Below, in pieces: positions 54,909-63,379 of a stretch of DNA of 64,000 bases; the stretch's first letter is position 1; the number at the start of each line of letters is the position of its first letter. Origin of the DNA: Solitalea longa (GTDB lineage Bacteria; Bacteroidota; Bacteroidia; Sphingobacteriales; Sphingobacteriaceae); contig NZ_PQVF01000014.1 in NCBI RefSeq assembly GCF_002920915.1, positions 31,438 through 95,437 of the forward strand, read 5' to 3'. The position numbers and the translations under genes are program-made. Under the pieces are notes generated by a model, which searched no databases, had not been told where the DNA came from, and saw nothing but the letters and a program-made list of their open reading frames with translations.

Positions 54909-56009
54909 CTAGTTGGAAAGCAGCATGCTTTCCATCGTTAATCCCGGTCCAAAACCGGCAGCAAATACGATTTCTTTAGCCGTCCAGTTAATTTTTTTAT
55001 CCATCAGATCTTTTAGCACATATAAAACGGTAGGGGAGGACATATTGCCATAGTTTTCGAGAGTTGCATAAGCCGAATTTAGATCATCTGCCGTAATGCT
55101 GAGTTCCTTTTGAATGACATCCAAAATGCGCTTGCCTCCCGGATGAATGGCCCAATGGTTAATATCCGACTGCGATTTCCCTAATGATCCTACAGTTTTG
55201 GCAACCAGGTTTTTGATGCCTGCCTCCACCAAATCGGGGATATAATTACTCAGGGTCATTAAAAAGCCAGTTTCCGAAAGTTTCCATGCCATGTCCTTTT
55301 TGCCTTTGAAATGTATTTCGGAATGGGTGTTTTCGATCTTAAGACCTTTCCAATTCTTTTCATCAGCAGTTTCATCAGAGCATACTAAAGCAGAAGCAGC
55401 TCCGTCGGCAAATAACAAATTAGCCATCATGTTATCCGCATCGTTTTTGGCCTGGAAGTGAATGGTGCAGATCTCAACAGATACAATTAAAACACGGGCA
55501 TTTTTATCGGCCTTGCATATCAGATCGGCATGCTTAAGGGCATGCAGCGCTGCATAACAGCCCATGAAATTCACTGATGTTCTGTAAATGGTATGTTCAA
55601 GTCCTAAGAGCTCAACCAACTCGATATCTAAACCTGGAGCCGAAAGACCGGTACAGCTTACGGTGATCAGGTGCGTAACTTCAGCGGGTTTTATAAATCC
55701 ATCCAAACTTTTGTGAGCCGAATCGGCTCCCAGTTGTCCTGCATGTTGATGATAAACTTTCATACGGTCATCCAGGCTTGGATCTTCTTCCACATTGTCG
55801 AAAAAAGAAGCATGGTGACTGGCATAGCGCTCAGAAAATTCGGGTAAAACGGAATACCTGGTTTTTATGCCACTTCGCTGGTAAAGTATATTCAATAGCT
55901 TTTTCTCATCCAACGATGGCTGCAACATCTCTGTCATGTAATGTAAAATATCCTCTTGCTTATGTTTAAACGTTGGATTTGCGGTGGCTATTGATATAAT
56001 TTTACTCAT
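54909..56009 (-). CDS. Type III polyketide synthase (chalcone-synthase-like)
   Basis: 366 residues from the ATG at 56009, which overlaps the prenyltransferase stop as ATGA. The thiolase-fold catalytic triad is complete: Cys119 (VSCTGLSAPG), His289 (WAIHPGGKR) and Asn322 (ENYGNMSSPTVLY). Such enzymes extend an acyl-CoA with malonyl-CoA to make resorcinols, pyrones or phloroglucinols. The neighbouring enzymes suggest a membrane-resident phenolic lipid. Confidence 0.93.
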   Translation of the reverse strand: MSKIISIATANPTFKHKQEDILHYMTEMLQPSLDEKKLLNILYQRSGIKTRYSVLPEFSERYASHHASFFDNVEEDPSLDDRMKVYHQHAGQLGADSAHKSLDGFIKPAEVTHLITVSCTGLSAPGLDIELVELLGLEHTIYRTSVNFMGCYAALHALKHADLICKADKNARVLIVSVEICTIHFQAKNDADNMMANLLFADGAASALVCSDETADEKNWKGLKIENTHSEIHFKGKKDMAWKLSETGFLMTLSNYIPDLVEAGIKNLVAKTVGSLGKSQSDINHWAIHPGGKRILDVIQKELSITADDLNSAYATLENYGNMSSPTVLYVLKDLMDKKINWTAKEIVFAAGFGPGLTMESMLLSN

Positions 56010-56881
56010 AGTATTTGGTTTAAAATGAAAAGCGTAATAAAACAAGCGTTAAGGCAAACCGATGCAATGAGGTTCATGCGCATGGTATGCTCATAGTCTG
56101 CATTGCAAGGGTTGTTCCAAACCTTTATAAACCAACTTACGAAATAAAAACCAATGGGTATAAAAAATAATTGAAGGATATAGAAATTGTTGAGATGAAG
56201 TATTTCTGTGAAATAAGCCAGGAATAAAAGGTTGGCAAGCAGAAAGGAAATAGTACTAAAAATAAATGTCCCCCGATAACCTAATTTATAGCTGAGTGTG
56301 ATATCTCCGTTTTTCAGGTCCTCCTCATGCTGATAGATCTGGGTTAAGGGATAAACTCCGGCAAGTAATAAACTGCTGGCCATCATTGCCCATTTGTGGG
56401 AAGCAGTAATTGATGTTAAGTCTAGTAATGTTGCTGCATGCATGCTCATCAGAAAGGTAAATCCTCCCTGGAATATCACCACCACCCAAAAGCCCAGGTA
56501 AGGGTATTTTTTTAAGCGGATACCTTTATAGCTATAAGCTCTTGAAGCTAATATGTAAGCAAGTAAACAGAGAAAGAAAGTAGTGGAAATAAAAAAGGAA
56601 AGACTTAAGCCGAGGAGATCGAGGAAGAGAGCTGCATAAAATAGTTTTTTGGTGGGCTTAGGAGGATATTTTAAGCCACCTATGCTTCCTTCGTCCTGGT
56701 CCATATAGCTGTTATATCCGTTGCTGGCCGGGTAGATAAACAGGTGAAGTATGATAAATGATAAAATTGCTGTTTGCCACTTTATTGTTTCGGTCTGACT
56801 TAAGGCAAACAAAAATACCGGCATTAAAAACAACGAAAAGTGAAAGCGGAGCAGCAGCAAGGTGTTTTTTGCTTGGTTCAT
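56006..56881 (-). CDS. UbiA-family membrane prenyltransferase
   Basis: 291 residues, seven to nine predicted helices. The two Asp-rich sites are recognisable: NGYNSYMDQDEGS and the YQHEEDLKNGD region. UbiA proteins attach isoprenoid or other hydrophobic chains to aromatic rings. Translationally coupled to the type III PKS by a 4-nt overlap, so the PKS product is the likely acceptor. Confidence 0.88.
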   Translation of the reverse strand: MNQAKNTLLLLRFHFSLFLMPVFLFALSQTETIKWQTAILSFIILHLFIYPASNGYNSYMDQDEGSIGGLKYPPKPTKKLFYAALFLDLLGLSLSFFISTTFFLCLLAYILASRAYSYKGIRLKKYPYLGFWVVVIFQGGFTFLMSMHAATLLDLTSITASHKWAMMASSLLLAGVYPLTQIYQHEEDLKNGDITLSYKLGYRGTFIFSTISFLLANLLFLAYFTEILHLNNFYILQLFFIPIGFYFVSWFIKVWNNPCNADYEHTMRMNLIASVCLNACFITLFILNQIL

Positions 56882-56908
56882 GGTTTTAGTAGTTAGGCGA
56901 TATTCCTC

Positions 56909-57000
56909 CGTCCATGGTCAATCGTCCAGATTTAGTAGCCATAATCGATAGTCCATGGTCCATAGATAGCGAACTGCTGACTAAGTACCGCCGACTATCT
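56909..57000. repeat. Intergenic word repeat (CCATGG and AGTC types mixed)
   Basis: GTCCATGGTCAATCGTCC, GATAGTCCATGGTCCATAGA and CTGCTGACTAAGTACCGCC lie in the gap ahead of the UbiA gene. It shares words with 5262-5308 and with 22333-22437, and its last bases enter the 3' end of the next gene. Confidence 0.5.
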
Positions 57001-57474
57001 AATCCTTTCTGCGATCAAGCGAACAATTTCATCGCAATGCTGACTGCCGATCATGTACACCAAGCCATCCTTATCGGTAAGTTTAAGGGCATATTTGCCA
57101 CGGGTATAAAAGCGAATGGTGCCTTTTTTATGGAGGTTATAAACCGGATTATTCAATAAGAAGCTGCTGTAAAGCACCTTTTCCACACTACGAATGCTGC
57201 CAAAATCGATCTTTACGCGGCTGGTGGTCCAAAAGCCATCCAATACCATCGACTGCTCGTATATGGAGGTTTTATAATGGATGATAAACGTTAATAAGCC
57301 CGAAATGATTAAGATGGAAACACCCACCACCAACAACAGATCGGCGTTGCGGTCGCGGTTTTCTTCTATATAATAAATGATAAAGCAAAAGATGGCCAAT
57401 ACCAGCCTGGTAAGCAGCCAGCTACGGCTCAGTCCCAAAAATTGTTTTTCTACGAAGAGTGCTTTTTCTTTCAT
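56995..57474 (-). CDS. Small membrane protein with PH-like C-terminal domain
   Basis: 159 residues from the ATG at 57474. Two helices (about 22-40 and 48-70) are followed by a soluble beta-rich part (STRVKIDFGSIRSVEKV-like turn, YALKLTDKDGLVYMIGSQ) resembling bacterial PH domains. Function unknown. It lies 113 nt upstream of the UbiA gene on the same strand, so it may be the first gene of the PKS transcript. Confidence 0.7.
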   Translation of the reverse strand: MKEKALFVEKQFLGLSRSWLLTRLVLAIFCFIIYYIEENRDRNADLLLVVGVSILIISGLLTFIIHYKTSIYEQSMVLDGFWTTSRVKIDFGSIRSVEKVLYSSFLLNNPVYNLHKKGTIRFYTRGKYALKLTDKDGLVYMIGSQHCDEIVRLIAERIR

Positions 57475-57709
57475 GCAATAAGCATTGTTTTTCGCAGGCA
57501 AAATAGAAATTTTTTTGCAGGGATGATGGAAGTGGTAGAAAGAAATTAAGAAAGGACAGACAGGAAGAATAAGTATTTTAGCAGGCAGAAAACAATATAA
57601 TGCTATTTGTATCTTGCCTTATTTCAGGCATGAAGCTTAATCCTTCTTTAATTTTTGTTGATCAGTAGTGATTATTATTGATTTATTACTTTTACGAAAA
57701 TTACAAATT

Positions 57710-59149
57710 ATGGTATTAAGCAGATTTTGGCTCTCTATTTTCATTTCTTCAATTGTATTTGTTGTTGTCAGTTTATTTACGGGAAACAGTTACACCATTG
57801 ATTTTATTTTGAATGGAAAAAAAGACGACCCAATTTTAATCGCTGAAAAATACATTAATCAGGTTCCTGTTTTTGTAAAAGACAGCATCGAAAAAGCGCC
57901 AAACCAAACGATGGTGGTTAATAAGATAGCTACCAATCCGGATACGACTTACATTTATAAAAATAAAACGGTTAAAATTTTCAGTGGCGTTCAAAAATCA
58001 GACGGACTTTTGCCTACCTGTAAAAGCACATTAATTGATTTGATTTTGCCACTTATTGCTTATTTGGCATTTTTCTGTGGATTGATGGAACTTTTAATCA
58101 TTTCGGGAGCTACCGAAAAGTTAGCAAAAGTATTGAGTCCGGTCTTCGTGAAAGTGTTTCCAAGTATCCCCAAAAATCATCCCTCGATATCCTATATGAC
58201 CTTAAACTTTGCCGCCAATTTCTTGGGATTGGATTCGGCTGCCACACCTTTTGGATTAAAAGCCATGGAAAGTTTACAGGAAATAAACCCCGAAAAAGAC
58301 AAAGCCAGTGATGCCCAGATCATGTTTATGTGTCTTCACGCCTCGGGACTTACCTTAATTGCGACTTCTATAATTGGGTATCGTGCAGCTGCCAACGCCG
58401 CCAACCCCGCCGATGTGATGCTGCCTTGTATCATCACCTCCTTTATCGGTACTATTGCTGCTTTTCTTATTGTGGGAGTAAAGCAAAAAATTAACTTCAA
58501 AAGTGCGTCATTGGTAATAGGACTCATGGTGTTAATTGCCGCAATTATAGGCTTGTTGATGTATGTAAACCATTTGGACCTAATAGGAAAAAATTACTTT
58601 ACATCTAATCTTTCAGCATTGATATTGGTCGGAATTATTGTTGCTACTTTGATCTTATCATTTGTTAAGGAAAAGAAATTTGGGGAGGCCAAAACCACTG
58701 TTTATGAGACCTTTGTTGCGGGAGCCAATAATGGCGTTAAAACGGGAGTTACCATTTTTCCTTATGTTTTAGGGATGTTAGTTGCTATTTCTTTATTCAG
58801 AAACAGCGGCTTGTTTGAAATTATCAGCAATTGGATTGCTTTTGCATTTTCCAATATGGGAGTAAGCAAAGAGATCACAAATGCTTTACCGGTAGCGTTG
58901 CTTAGACCTTTTAGTTCCGCAGGATCCCGGGGGTTTTTAATTGATTCGATGAATACTTTTGGCGCCGATTCCCTAACCGGAAGATTGAGCAGTATTTTTC
59001 AATGCAGTGCCGAGAGTACTTTTTATGTGATTGCGGTTTACTTTGGTTCCGTTAATATAAAAAACACGCGCTACGCTTTAGGGACTATGCTTTTAGTCGA
59101 TGTAGTTTGCGTGATTACTGCTATTTTAGTGGCGACCTGGTTTTTTTAA
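57710..59149 (+). CDS. SpmA/SpmB-like fused membrane protein (nucleoside-recognition/gate domains)
   Basis: 479 residues from the ATG at 57710; upstream GTG/TTG codons lie before the likely promoter (TTACTTTTACG). It has two gate-type domains: FFCGLMELLIISGATEKLAKVL and NFLGLDSAATPFGLKAME in the first, and FVAGANNGVKTGVTIFPYV with PFSSAGSRGFLID in the second, which corresponds to SpmA fused to SpmB. A multi-spanning transporter of unknown substrate; in this non-sporulating group the spore name is historical. Confidence 0.88.
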   Translation: MVLSRFWLSIFISSIVFVVVSLFTGNSYTIDFILNGKKDDPILIAEKYINQVPVFVKDSIEKAPNQTMVVNKIATNPDTTYIYKNKTVKIFSGVQKSDGLLPTCKSTLIDLILPLIAYLAFFCGLMELLIISGATEKLAKVLSPVFVKVFPSIPKNHPSISYMTLNFAANFLGLDSAATPFGLKAMESLQEINPEKDKASDAQIMFMCLHASGLTLIATSIIGYRAAANAANPADVMLPCIITSFIGTIAAFLIVGVKQKINFKSASLVIGLMVLIAAIIGLLMYVNHLDLIGKNYFTSNLSALILVGIIVATLILSFVKEKKFGEAKTTVYETFVAGANNGVKTGVTIFPYVLGMLVAISLFRNSGLFEIISNWIAFAFSNMGVSKEITNALPVALLRPFSSAGSRGFLIDSMNTFGADSLTGRLSSIFQCSAESTFYVIAVYFGSVNIKNTRYALGTMLLVDVVCVITAILVATWFF

Positions 59150-59286
59150 CTATTTTGGTTAATCATTTTTAGAATGCTGAAAACCTTGAAACATTGCCTG
59201 GATGAGAACAATAAAAGGTTCAGCTAAATCAGCTATATACGCAATTAAATAGTACTGAAAATAAAATGAAAGGGAGCCCCAGCTCG

Positions 59287-59432
59287 CGCGCGTTTGTAAC
59301 GCGTGCGAAATACTGGTTAGTGTTTGTAACACCAAATAGCAAACTAATAATAAAGCTCGAGGATAAGCCCGGGCTTTATTGTTTTCAAGTATAAATTGTA
59401 TTTTCGGCTAACAACCTCGTTATCTGAATTCT
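59287..59432. repeat. Dispersed repeat copy A with internal hairpin
   Basis: The 59150-59547 gap holds no gene. 59287-59340 matches 62795-62849 at about 50 of 55 positions (AACGCGTGCGAAATAC, TTAGTGTTTGTAACACCAAA), and GTTATCTGAATTCT follows both (59419 and 62853). This copy carries an extra 78 nt, including the terminator-like stem AATAAAGC (59349-59356) and GCTTTATT (59373-59380). Confidence 0.7.
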
Positions 59433-59455
59433 TAGCGTATCAGGGTCTCCCTATG

Positions 59456-59472
59456 GAAGACTTAATTTAACT
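59456..59472 (+). repeat. 17-bp direct repeat, left copy
   Basis: GAAGACTTAATTTAACT, identical to 61540-61556. The pair brackets the decayed genes between 59.5 and 61.4 kb. Confidence 0.6.
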
Positions 59473-59547
59473 AGGGCATTATACTATTCCGAATTGATCA
59501 GTAACATCCTCTTAAGTTTATGTTAATCAATAAAGGATGTAATACTC

Positions 59548-60036
59548 TTATTCAATATTCGAAGCTTTGATGAGTATTTTAATTGGAGAAAATATAATGC
59601 TTATGCCCTTATCCGATTCCTCTATAATTAAGCCTTCCTTTGTACGCCAATCCACCTCGTTTTCTTTGTCTGTGGTTCCATGTGCCCTCACAACATAACT
59701 TATTAAAGGTATATACAAAGTCAGTGTTTTATTACTGGATTTAAATAATTTATTTAACTCAGGACAGTATTTTAATGGAAGAGGATTCTTGTTAATTCTA
59801 AAGTCTTTTTTTAATTCATCTTTATTAAAGATTACCTCTCCGTTCTGTTGGAATTGAATTTTTAATAAGGAAGCAGTAAATGTTTTACTCATTGACATGG
59901 TTCCATTTAAAGCTAATTCTCGTGATTGAATTTTTCTAACTTCATGAATTAGATTTACAGTATCAATTTTTTGAGCCTTAGTATTGGAATAAACAAAAAG
60001 TATACAACCTAAGACCAATAATAGTTTTCTTTTCAT
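59548..60036 (-). CDS. Small secreted protein of unknown function
   Basis: 162 residues from the ATG at 60036, with a clear signal peptide (KLLLVLGCILFVYSNTKAQ). The mature part is about 140 residues with mixed charged strands (GEVIFNKDELKKDF, LTLYIPLISYVVRAH) and no motif I recognise. It follows the HEALH gene by 11 nt and may be its partner. Confidence 0.65.
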   Translation of the reverse strand: MKRKLLLVLGCILFVYSNTKAQKIDTVNLIHEVRKIQSRELALNGTMSMSKTFTASLLKIQFQQNGEVIFNKDELKKDFRINKNPLPLKYCPELNKLFKSSNKTLTLYIPLISYVVRAHGTTDKENEVDWRTKEGLIIEESDKGISIIFSPIKILIKASNIE

Positions 60037-60047
60037 TCTATATAATT

Positions 60048-60968
60048 TTATGGTTGACAACCTGTTCCCTTAGTTTTATCAATATATTGTTTGATATTAT
60101 TTAAAGTGCTTTGAGCTAATGATGGTTTTTTCATTACAAGCTGTGACCATGCCATAGATTCATGTAATCCACCCCATGCCAATGCCGTTGCGTCACTGTA
60201 TGATAAAGTAGGAAACAATTCTTTCAATGCATTTGCCATTTCATCAACATAGGCAGCTCCCATGGAATCATGATCATTAAAATAGTTATTTATACCTGAA
60301 TAATCCATATAAGCATGAAGAGCTTCATGTATAATAGTGGTTGCGATCATTTCTTTACTTGCATTTGGAAGAACATTGCCATTTAACTCAATCATATATG
60401 TACCATAATTAACACTAACATACCTACCTAATATTGAGTCAGGCATTGTTTTCAATTCTATGTATCGCAAATTTATCTGATCATTTTTGTTAAAAATTTT
60501 GGTAATTAACGTATTAACCTAATTAGTTAATCCTTTTGATAATGTTTCATTAACCATTGCTTTTAGACAAGGGCTATCAACTTCATTTAAAATATCAGTA
60601 CTATTTTGCTCTTGTACAAAATTTTCTACTTCATTTATGCTTGGAAGACCATTCTTATAAAGCCTATCAGCAACTGCAACGTGATAATCAGATTTCTTTC
60701 TAAAATTATCGATATCATTAGCTTTGATTAGATATTCTATTCCATTTGTTTCATTCCTATAAGCAGAATAAAATAGTAACTGACCATACTTATCATAATG
60801 TGGTGAGAGAAAATATTGACCAGCTGTGTAGTTGCCGCCATATGAAGGAAATTTTGAAACGTCAAAATAACCGTTGTATTCAATAGTTACAGGTAGATAC
60901 ATTTCAACAGCATCTCCAGTTATATCATCATGTAAATTTTGAATAATTGGAAAACTACCAATATTGAT
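60048..60968 (-). pseudogene. Secreted-type protein with HExxH domain, interrupted by an in-frame TAG and 5'-truncated
   Basis: Two open stretches, 60519-60968 and 60048-60518, are in the same frame and separated only by TAG at 60519-60521. The downstream half carries IIHEALHAYMDYSG, a zinc-peptidase-like HExxH, then SYSDATALAWGGLHES. The upstream half has AGQYFLSPHYDKYGQLLF and no start before the TAA at 60969, so the 5' end is lost. The upstream half would resemble a cargo or wall-anchored region; family unknown. A short restart at 60470 (TTG) could still produce the C-terminal domain. Confidence 0.6.
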
Positions 60969-61388
60969 TTAAAGGTTAGGGTTGATTTTCCTGATAGCGC
61001 TGGTATAAGTATTATCAATGGTCGTAAATGTTTTTACAATAAAAATGATCATTGTGTGTTTTTAGTGGGTACTAGCGATATGCCAAGTAAATTAAAAAGC
61101 AGTACTTCTGAATATCTGGAAAATTTCATTCTAGGAGTCTTAGACAATGACAAAGGGGAGCTTGTTTACAAAAAAGATTTCTCAAATGGTATTATTAAGG
61201 GGAAGGATATCTCATACAAGGCAATTCGCAAATTCATGGGTAATACACCCATAATATGCAAAGCACGTTTATTTGCCTATAAGGGGATTGTATATTTTTT
61301 TGCGTCTTGGTACCATAAGGAAAACGAAAAGAACAGTGAAGCCGAAACACAAAAGTTTTTCAACTCAATTCAGTTAATAAAAGAATAA
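60939..61388 (+). CDS. Hypothetical protein, probably 5'-truncated
   Basis: 149 codons from a TTG preceded by an in-frame TAA; the next in-frame ATG is well inside. There is no signal peptide and the coding pattern seems to start abruptly (WKTTNIDLKVRVDFPDS), as in a protein that lost its N-terminus. Content is plausible for a globular domain (NGRKCFYNKNDHCVFLVGTS, LFAYKGIVYFFASWYHKE). Its first 30 nt overlap the antisense frame of the broken HEALH gene, so a rearrangement junction lies near 60940-60968. Confidence 0.45.
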   Translation: MNNWKTTNIDLKVRVDFPDSAGISIINGRKCFYNKNDHCVFLVGTSDMPSKLKSSTSEYLENFILGVLDNDKGELVYKKDFSNGIIKGKDISYKAIRKFMGNTPIICKARLFAYKGIVYFFASWYHKENEKNSEAETQKFFNSIQLIKE

Positions 61389-61539
61389 ATGCCCACAAAT
61401 ACCAACTGCAAATAAAAAGGAAGGATTGTCTGGCCGATAGCAGAGCTCTGAGTTTATGATGTAATCTTGTTTAGGGTGAAAATGCTGTTTGGCTGGCCAG
61501 GAGACCTCTTCCCCCTTTGAAAAATTAAGTCCCCCTGCA

Positions 61540-61556
61540 GAAGACTTAATTTAACT
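61540..61556 (+). repeat. 17-bp direct repeat, right copy
   Basis: GAAGACTTAATTTAACT, identical to 59456-59472. The surrounding 61389-61645 holds no gene; CCCCCTTTGAAAAATTAAG beside it resembles common Bacteroidota intergenic repeats. Confidence 0.6.
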
Positions 61557-61645
61557 GGGAGCGAGGGTCACAGCTGTCAAACCCGTAGGGCGATGCTGTG
61601 TATATTCGAAGAACACAAGGACTGGCGGATTTTCCCGAAAGCAAA

Positions 61646-62494
61646 TTAATCTCCTAGCAAATGTCCAGAATTGATTAATCTGATTTCCTTTTCAAAAATA
61701 TCTATTAGGCGTTCTTTATAAAGAGCACCAATAGTTTTTTTGAAAACTTTTTTACTTACATTTAATTCATTCATTATTTCATCAGGGGAACTCTTATCAC
61801 CCAGGGACAATACCCCATTATTCTTTTCAAGCTGATTTAATAGTGTAGCTTTAAAATCTAAAACTTGCTTGTAGCCTATTGCCTGCAAACTCAGATCTAT
61901 TTTATCATCTTCTCTAATTTGTTTGATGTATCCTTTTTTAATATCGCCGGGATATAGATGCTCAAAAACCTCATTATGATACAAAAGGCCCATATACTTC
62001 TTATTAATAATTGCATTGTAACCTAAATCGGTTTTATCGGCAATTATTAATTCAACCTCATCGCCTTGCTTTACATCAAAATCAGACAGCTCAATGAAGT
62101 TGGTTAATTTTGTAGACCCAATAATTCTTCCATTTACTCTATCTAAAGAAATATAAACCAGATATTGCTCGCCAATTTCCATCTGTGCTTTTTGCTCACG
62201 CAGCGGCACAAATAAATCTTTTGAAATACCCCAGTCCATATATGCGCCTCTTTCGTTTTCACTTACAACAGTTAATGCTACAAATTCATCTACACAGGCG
62301 AATGGCTTTTGTATTGTTGCCCTTGGCTTATCTTCTCCATCCAGAAATACAAAAAGATTCAAAGAATCGTTTTCTTGTAAACCCTCCGGAACTTCCATAT
62401 ATGGCAGCAGAGCCTCTCCCTTTCCATCGCTGAAATAAAGTCCAGCTCCTGATTTTTTCACAAACTTAAGTTCGTTATATTTTCCTATTTCCAT
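61646..62494 (-). CDS. CvfB-like S1-domain RNA-binding protein
   Basis: 282 residues: tandem S1-like barrels (about 1-210; ERGAYMDWGISKDLFVP, NGRIIGSTKL, GLLYHNEVFEHLYPGD) and a C-terminal winged helix (SSPDEIMNELNVSKKVFKKTIGALYKERLI), the layout of CvfB/YitL. Binds RNA; a regulator of virulence or stress genes in Firmicutes, role unknown here. It looks intact amid decayed neighbours. Confidence 0.88.
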   Translation of the reverse strand: MEIGKYNELKFVKKSGAGLYFSDGKGEALLPYMEVPEGLQENDSLNLFVFLDGEDKPRATIQKPFACVDEFVALTVVSENERGAYMDWGISKDLFVPLREQKAQMEIGEQYLVYISLDRVNGRIIGSTKLTNFIELSDFDVKQGDEVELIIADKTDLGYNAIINKKYMGLLYHNEVFEHLYPGDIKKGYIKQIREDDKIDLSLQAIGYKQVLDFKATLLNQLEKNNGVLSLGDKSSPDEIMNELNVSKKVFKKTIGALYKERLIDIFEKEIRLINSGHLLGD

Positions 62495-62532
62495 TTTCCT
62501 AAATATTATCCCCTCAAAAAATCCAATGTTTA

Positions 62533-62540
62533 CAAAGATA
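62533..62540 (-). promoter_or_regulatory. Promoter -7 element of the CvfB-like gene
   Basis: On the minus strand this reads TATCTTTG, an exact TAnnTTTG, about 38 nt before the ATG at 62494. Confidence 0.55.
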
Positions 62541-62648
62541 GCACTCCATCATCAGCATGATGCTATTGTAATTTTATTAATGCGTGCTACAAATAAATTT
62601 ATACAGTGAAATTATTAGTTCAATTTGTTATTGAGGCTAAGTGTATTT

Positions 62649-62861
62649 ATGTCATATCAAAATTCGAATTACGATTACCTGATACAAAAACTCGATGAGT
62701 TTATTCGCAAGTATTATAAAAACAGGTTAATTCAAGGAAGTTTATATGTAGTGGCGATTTTAGCGGCTTGTTACCTGATTTTAACTTCCCGTTCGGGCGA
62801 GTTTGCAACGCGTGCGAAATACAGGTTAGTGTTTGTAACACCAAAGAGCCCTGTTATCTGA
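62649..62861 (+). pseudogene. N-terminal fragment of a DUF4175-type membrane protein
   Basis: 70 residues. SYQNSNYDYLIQKLDEFI, then a helix YVVAILAACYLILT, is the start of the roughly 1100-residue DUF4175 proteins of Bacteroidota. After that the frame runs into dispersed repeat copy B (62795-62849), so only repeat-derived residues (GEFATRAKYRLVFVTPK) follow. The rest of the gene is absent from the window. Confidence 0.65.
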
Positions 62862-62866
62862 ATTCT
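62795..62866. repeat. Dispersed repeat copy B
   Basis: Matches 59287-59340 (shared CGCGTGCGAAATAC and GTTAGTGTTTGTAACACCAA) and continues directly into GTTATCTGAATTCT, without the 78-nt insert of copy A. It truncates the DUF4175 frame. Confidence 0.7.
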
Positions 62867-62873
62867 GAGTCTT

Positions 62874-62897
62874 GCAGGAATCAGATTGCAAATGAAA
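62874..62897 (+). repeat. 24-nt direct repeat, left of the YciI gene
   Basis: Begins GCAGGAATCAGATTGCAAAT and is identical over 24 nt to 63248-63271; the two flank one small gene. Confidence 0.7.
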
Positions 62898-62938
62898 CCA
62901 ACGTCTCTGACCGTCATTAAAAAATGATTTAAAACAAT

Positions 62939-63223
62939 ATGAAGGACTACATTATACTTATGCATAGCGATGGCGGCAATACAAATGATTGGATTATATA
63001 TATTGCTAAATTGAATCAGTTAGGGGTTTTTCAGGGTGGGAGCTCGATGGGTGGTGGTGCCTGCATCTCTAAGACGGGCAAGGTAAAAGAAATTACCAAA
63101 CATCTTTCAGGTTATATTCGTATTAAAGCCAATAACATAGAGCATGCGCAGGAATTAATCAGAGGAAACCCTACGTTTGAAGCGGGTGGTACAATTGAGA
63201 TAAGGGAACTGACTCAAGATTAA
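62939..63223 (+). CDS. YciI-like (YCII-related) protein
   Basis: 94 residues with the ferredoxin-like YCII pattern: start MKDYIILMHSD, middle LGVFQGGSSMGGGACIS, and DNIEHAQELIRGNPTFEAGG-like end (KANNIEHAQELIRGNP), closing with GGTIEIREL. Small cytoplasmic enzymes or binding proteins, often of unknown reaction. The gene is bracketed by 24-nt direct repeats, like a single-gene cassette. Confidence 0.85.
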   Translation: MKDYIILMHSDGGNTNDWIIYIAKLNQLGVFQGGSSMGGGACISKTGKVKEITKHLSGYIRIKANNIEHAQELIRGNPTFEAGGTIEIRELTQD

Positions 63224-63247
63224 TTGCATAGTAAAAGTCTTAGTACA

Positions 63248-63271
63248 GCAGGAATCAGATTGCAAATGAAA
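63248..63271 (+). repeat. 24-nt direct repeat, right of the YciI gene
   Basis: Second exact copy of the repeat at 62874-62897, here preceded by AGTCTTAGTACA and followed by a different sequence. Confidence 0.7.
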
Positions 63272-63379
63272 ACATGGTCTTGGTTCGTTAATAGAATTAT
63301 CAAATACCAAGGAGTGCATGGATAAACTAGTTAGGTGCAATGTATCTTAAATCGGCTAAAGCTTCACTAATTTTACAAG

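Noticed and set aside
57710..59149. Evidence for sporulation
   Set aside because: SpmA/SpmB-like proteins are widespread in non-sporulating Bacteroidota and no other sporulation gene is in the window.
63325..63345. GTTAGGT near the orphan gene resembles one end of an integron attC site
   Set aside because: No matching complementary core (RYYYAAC type) lies at the right distance, and no integrase is present.
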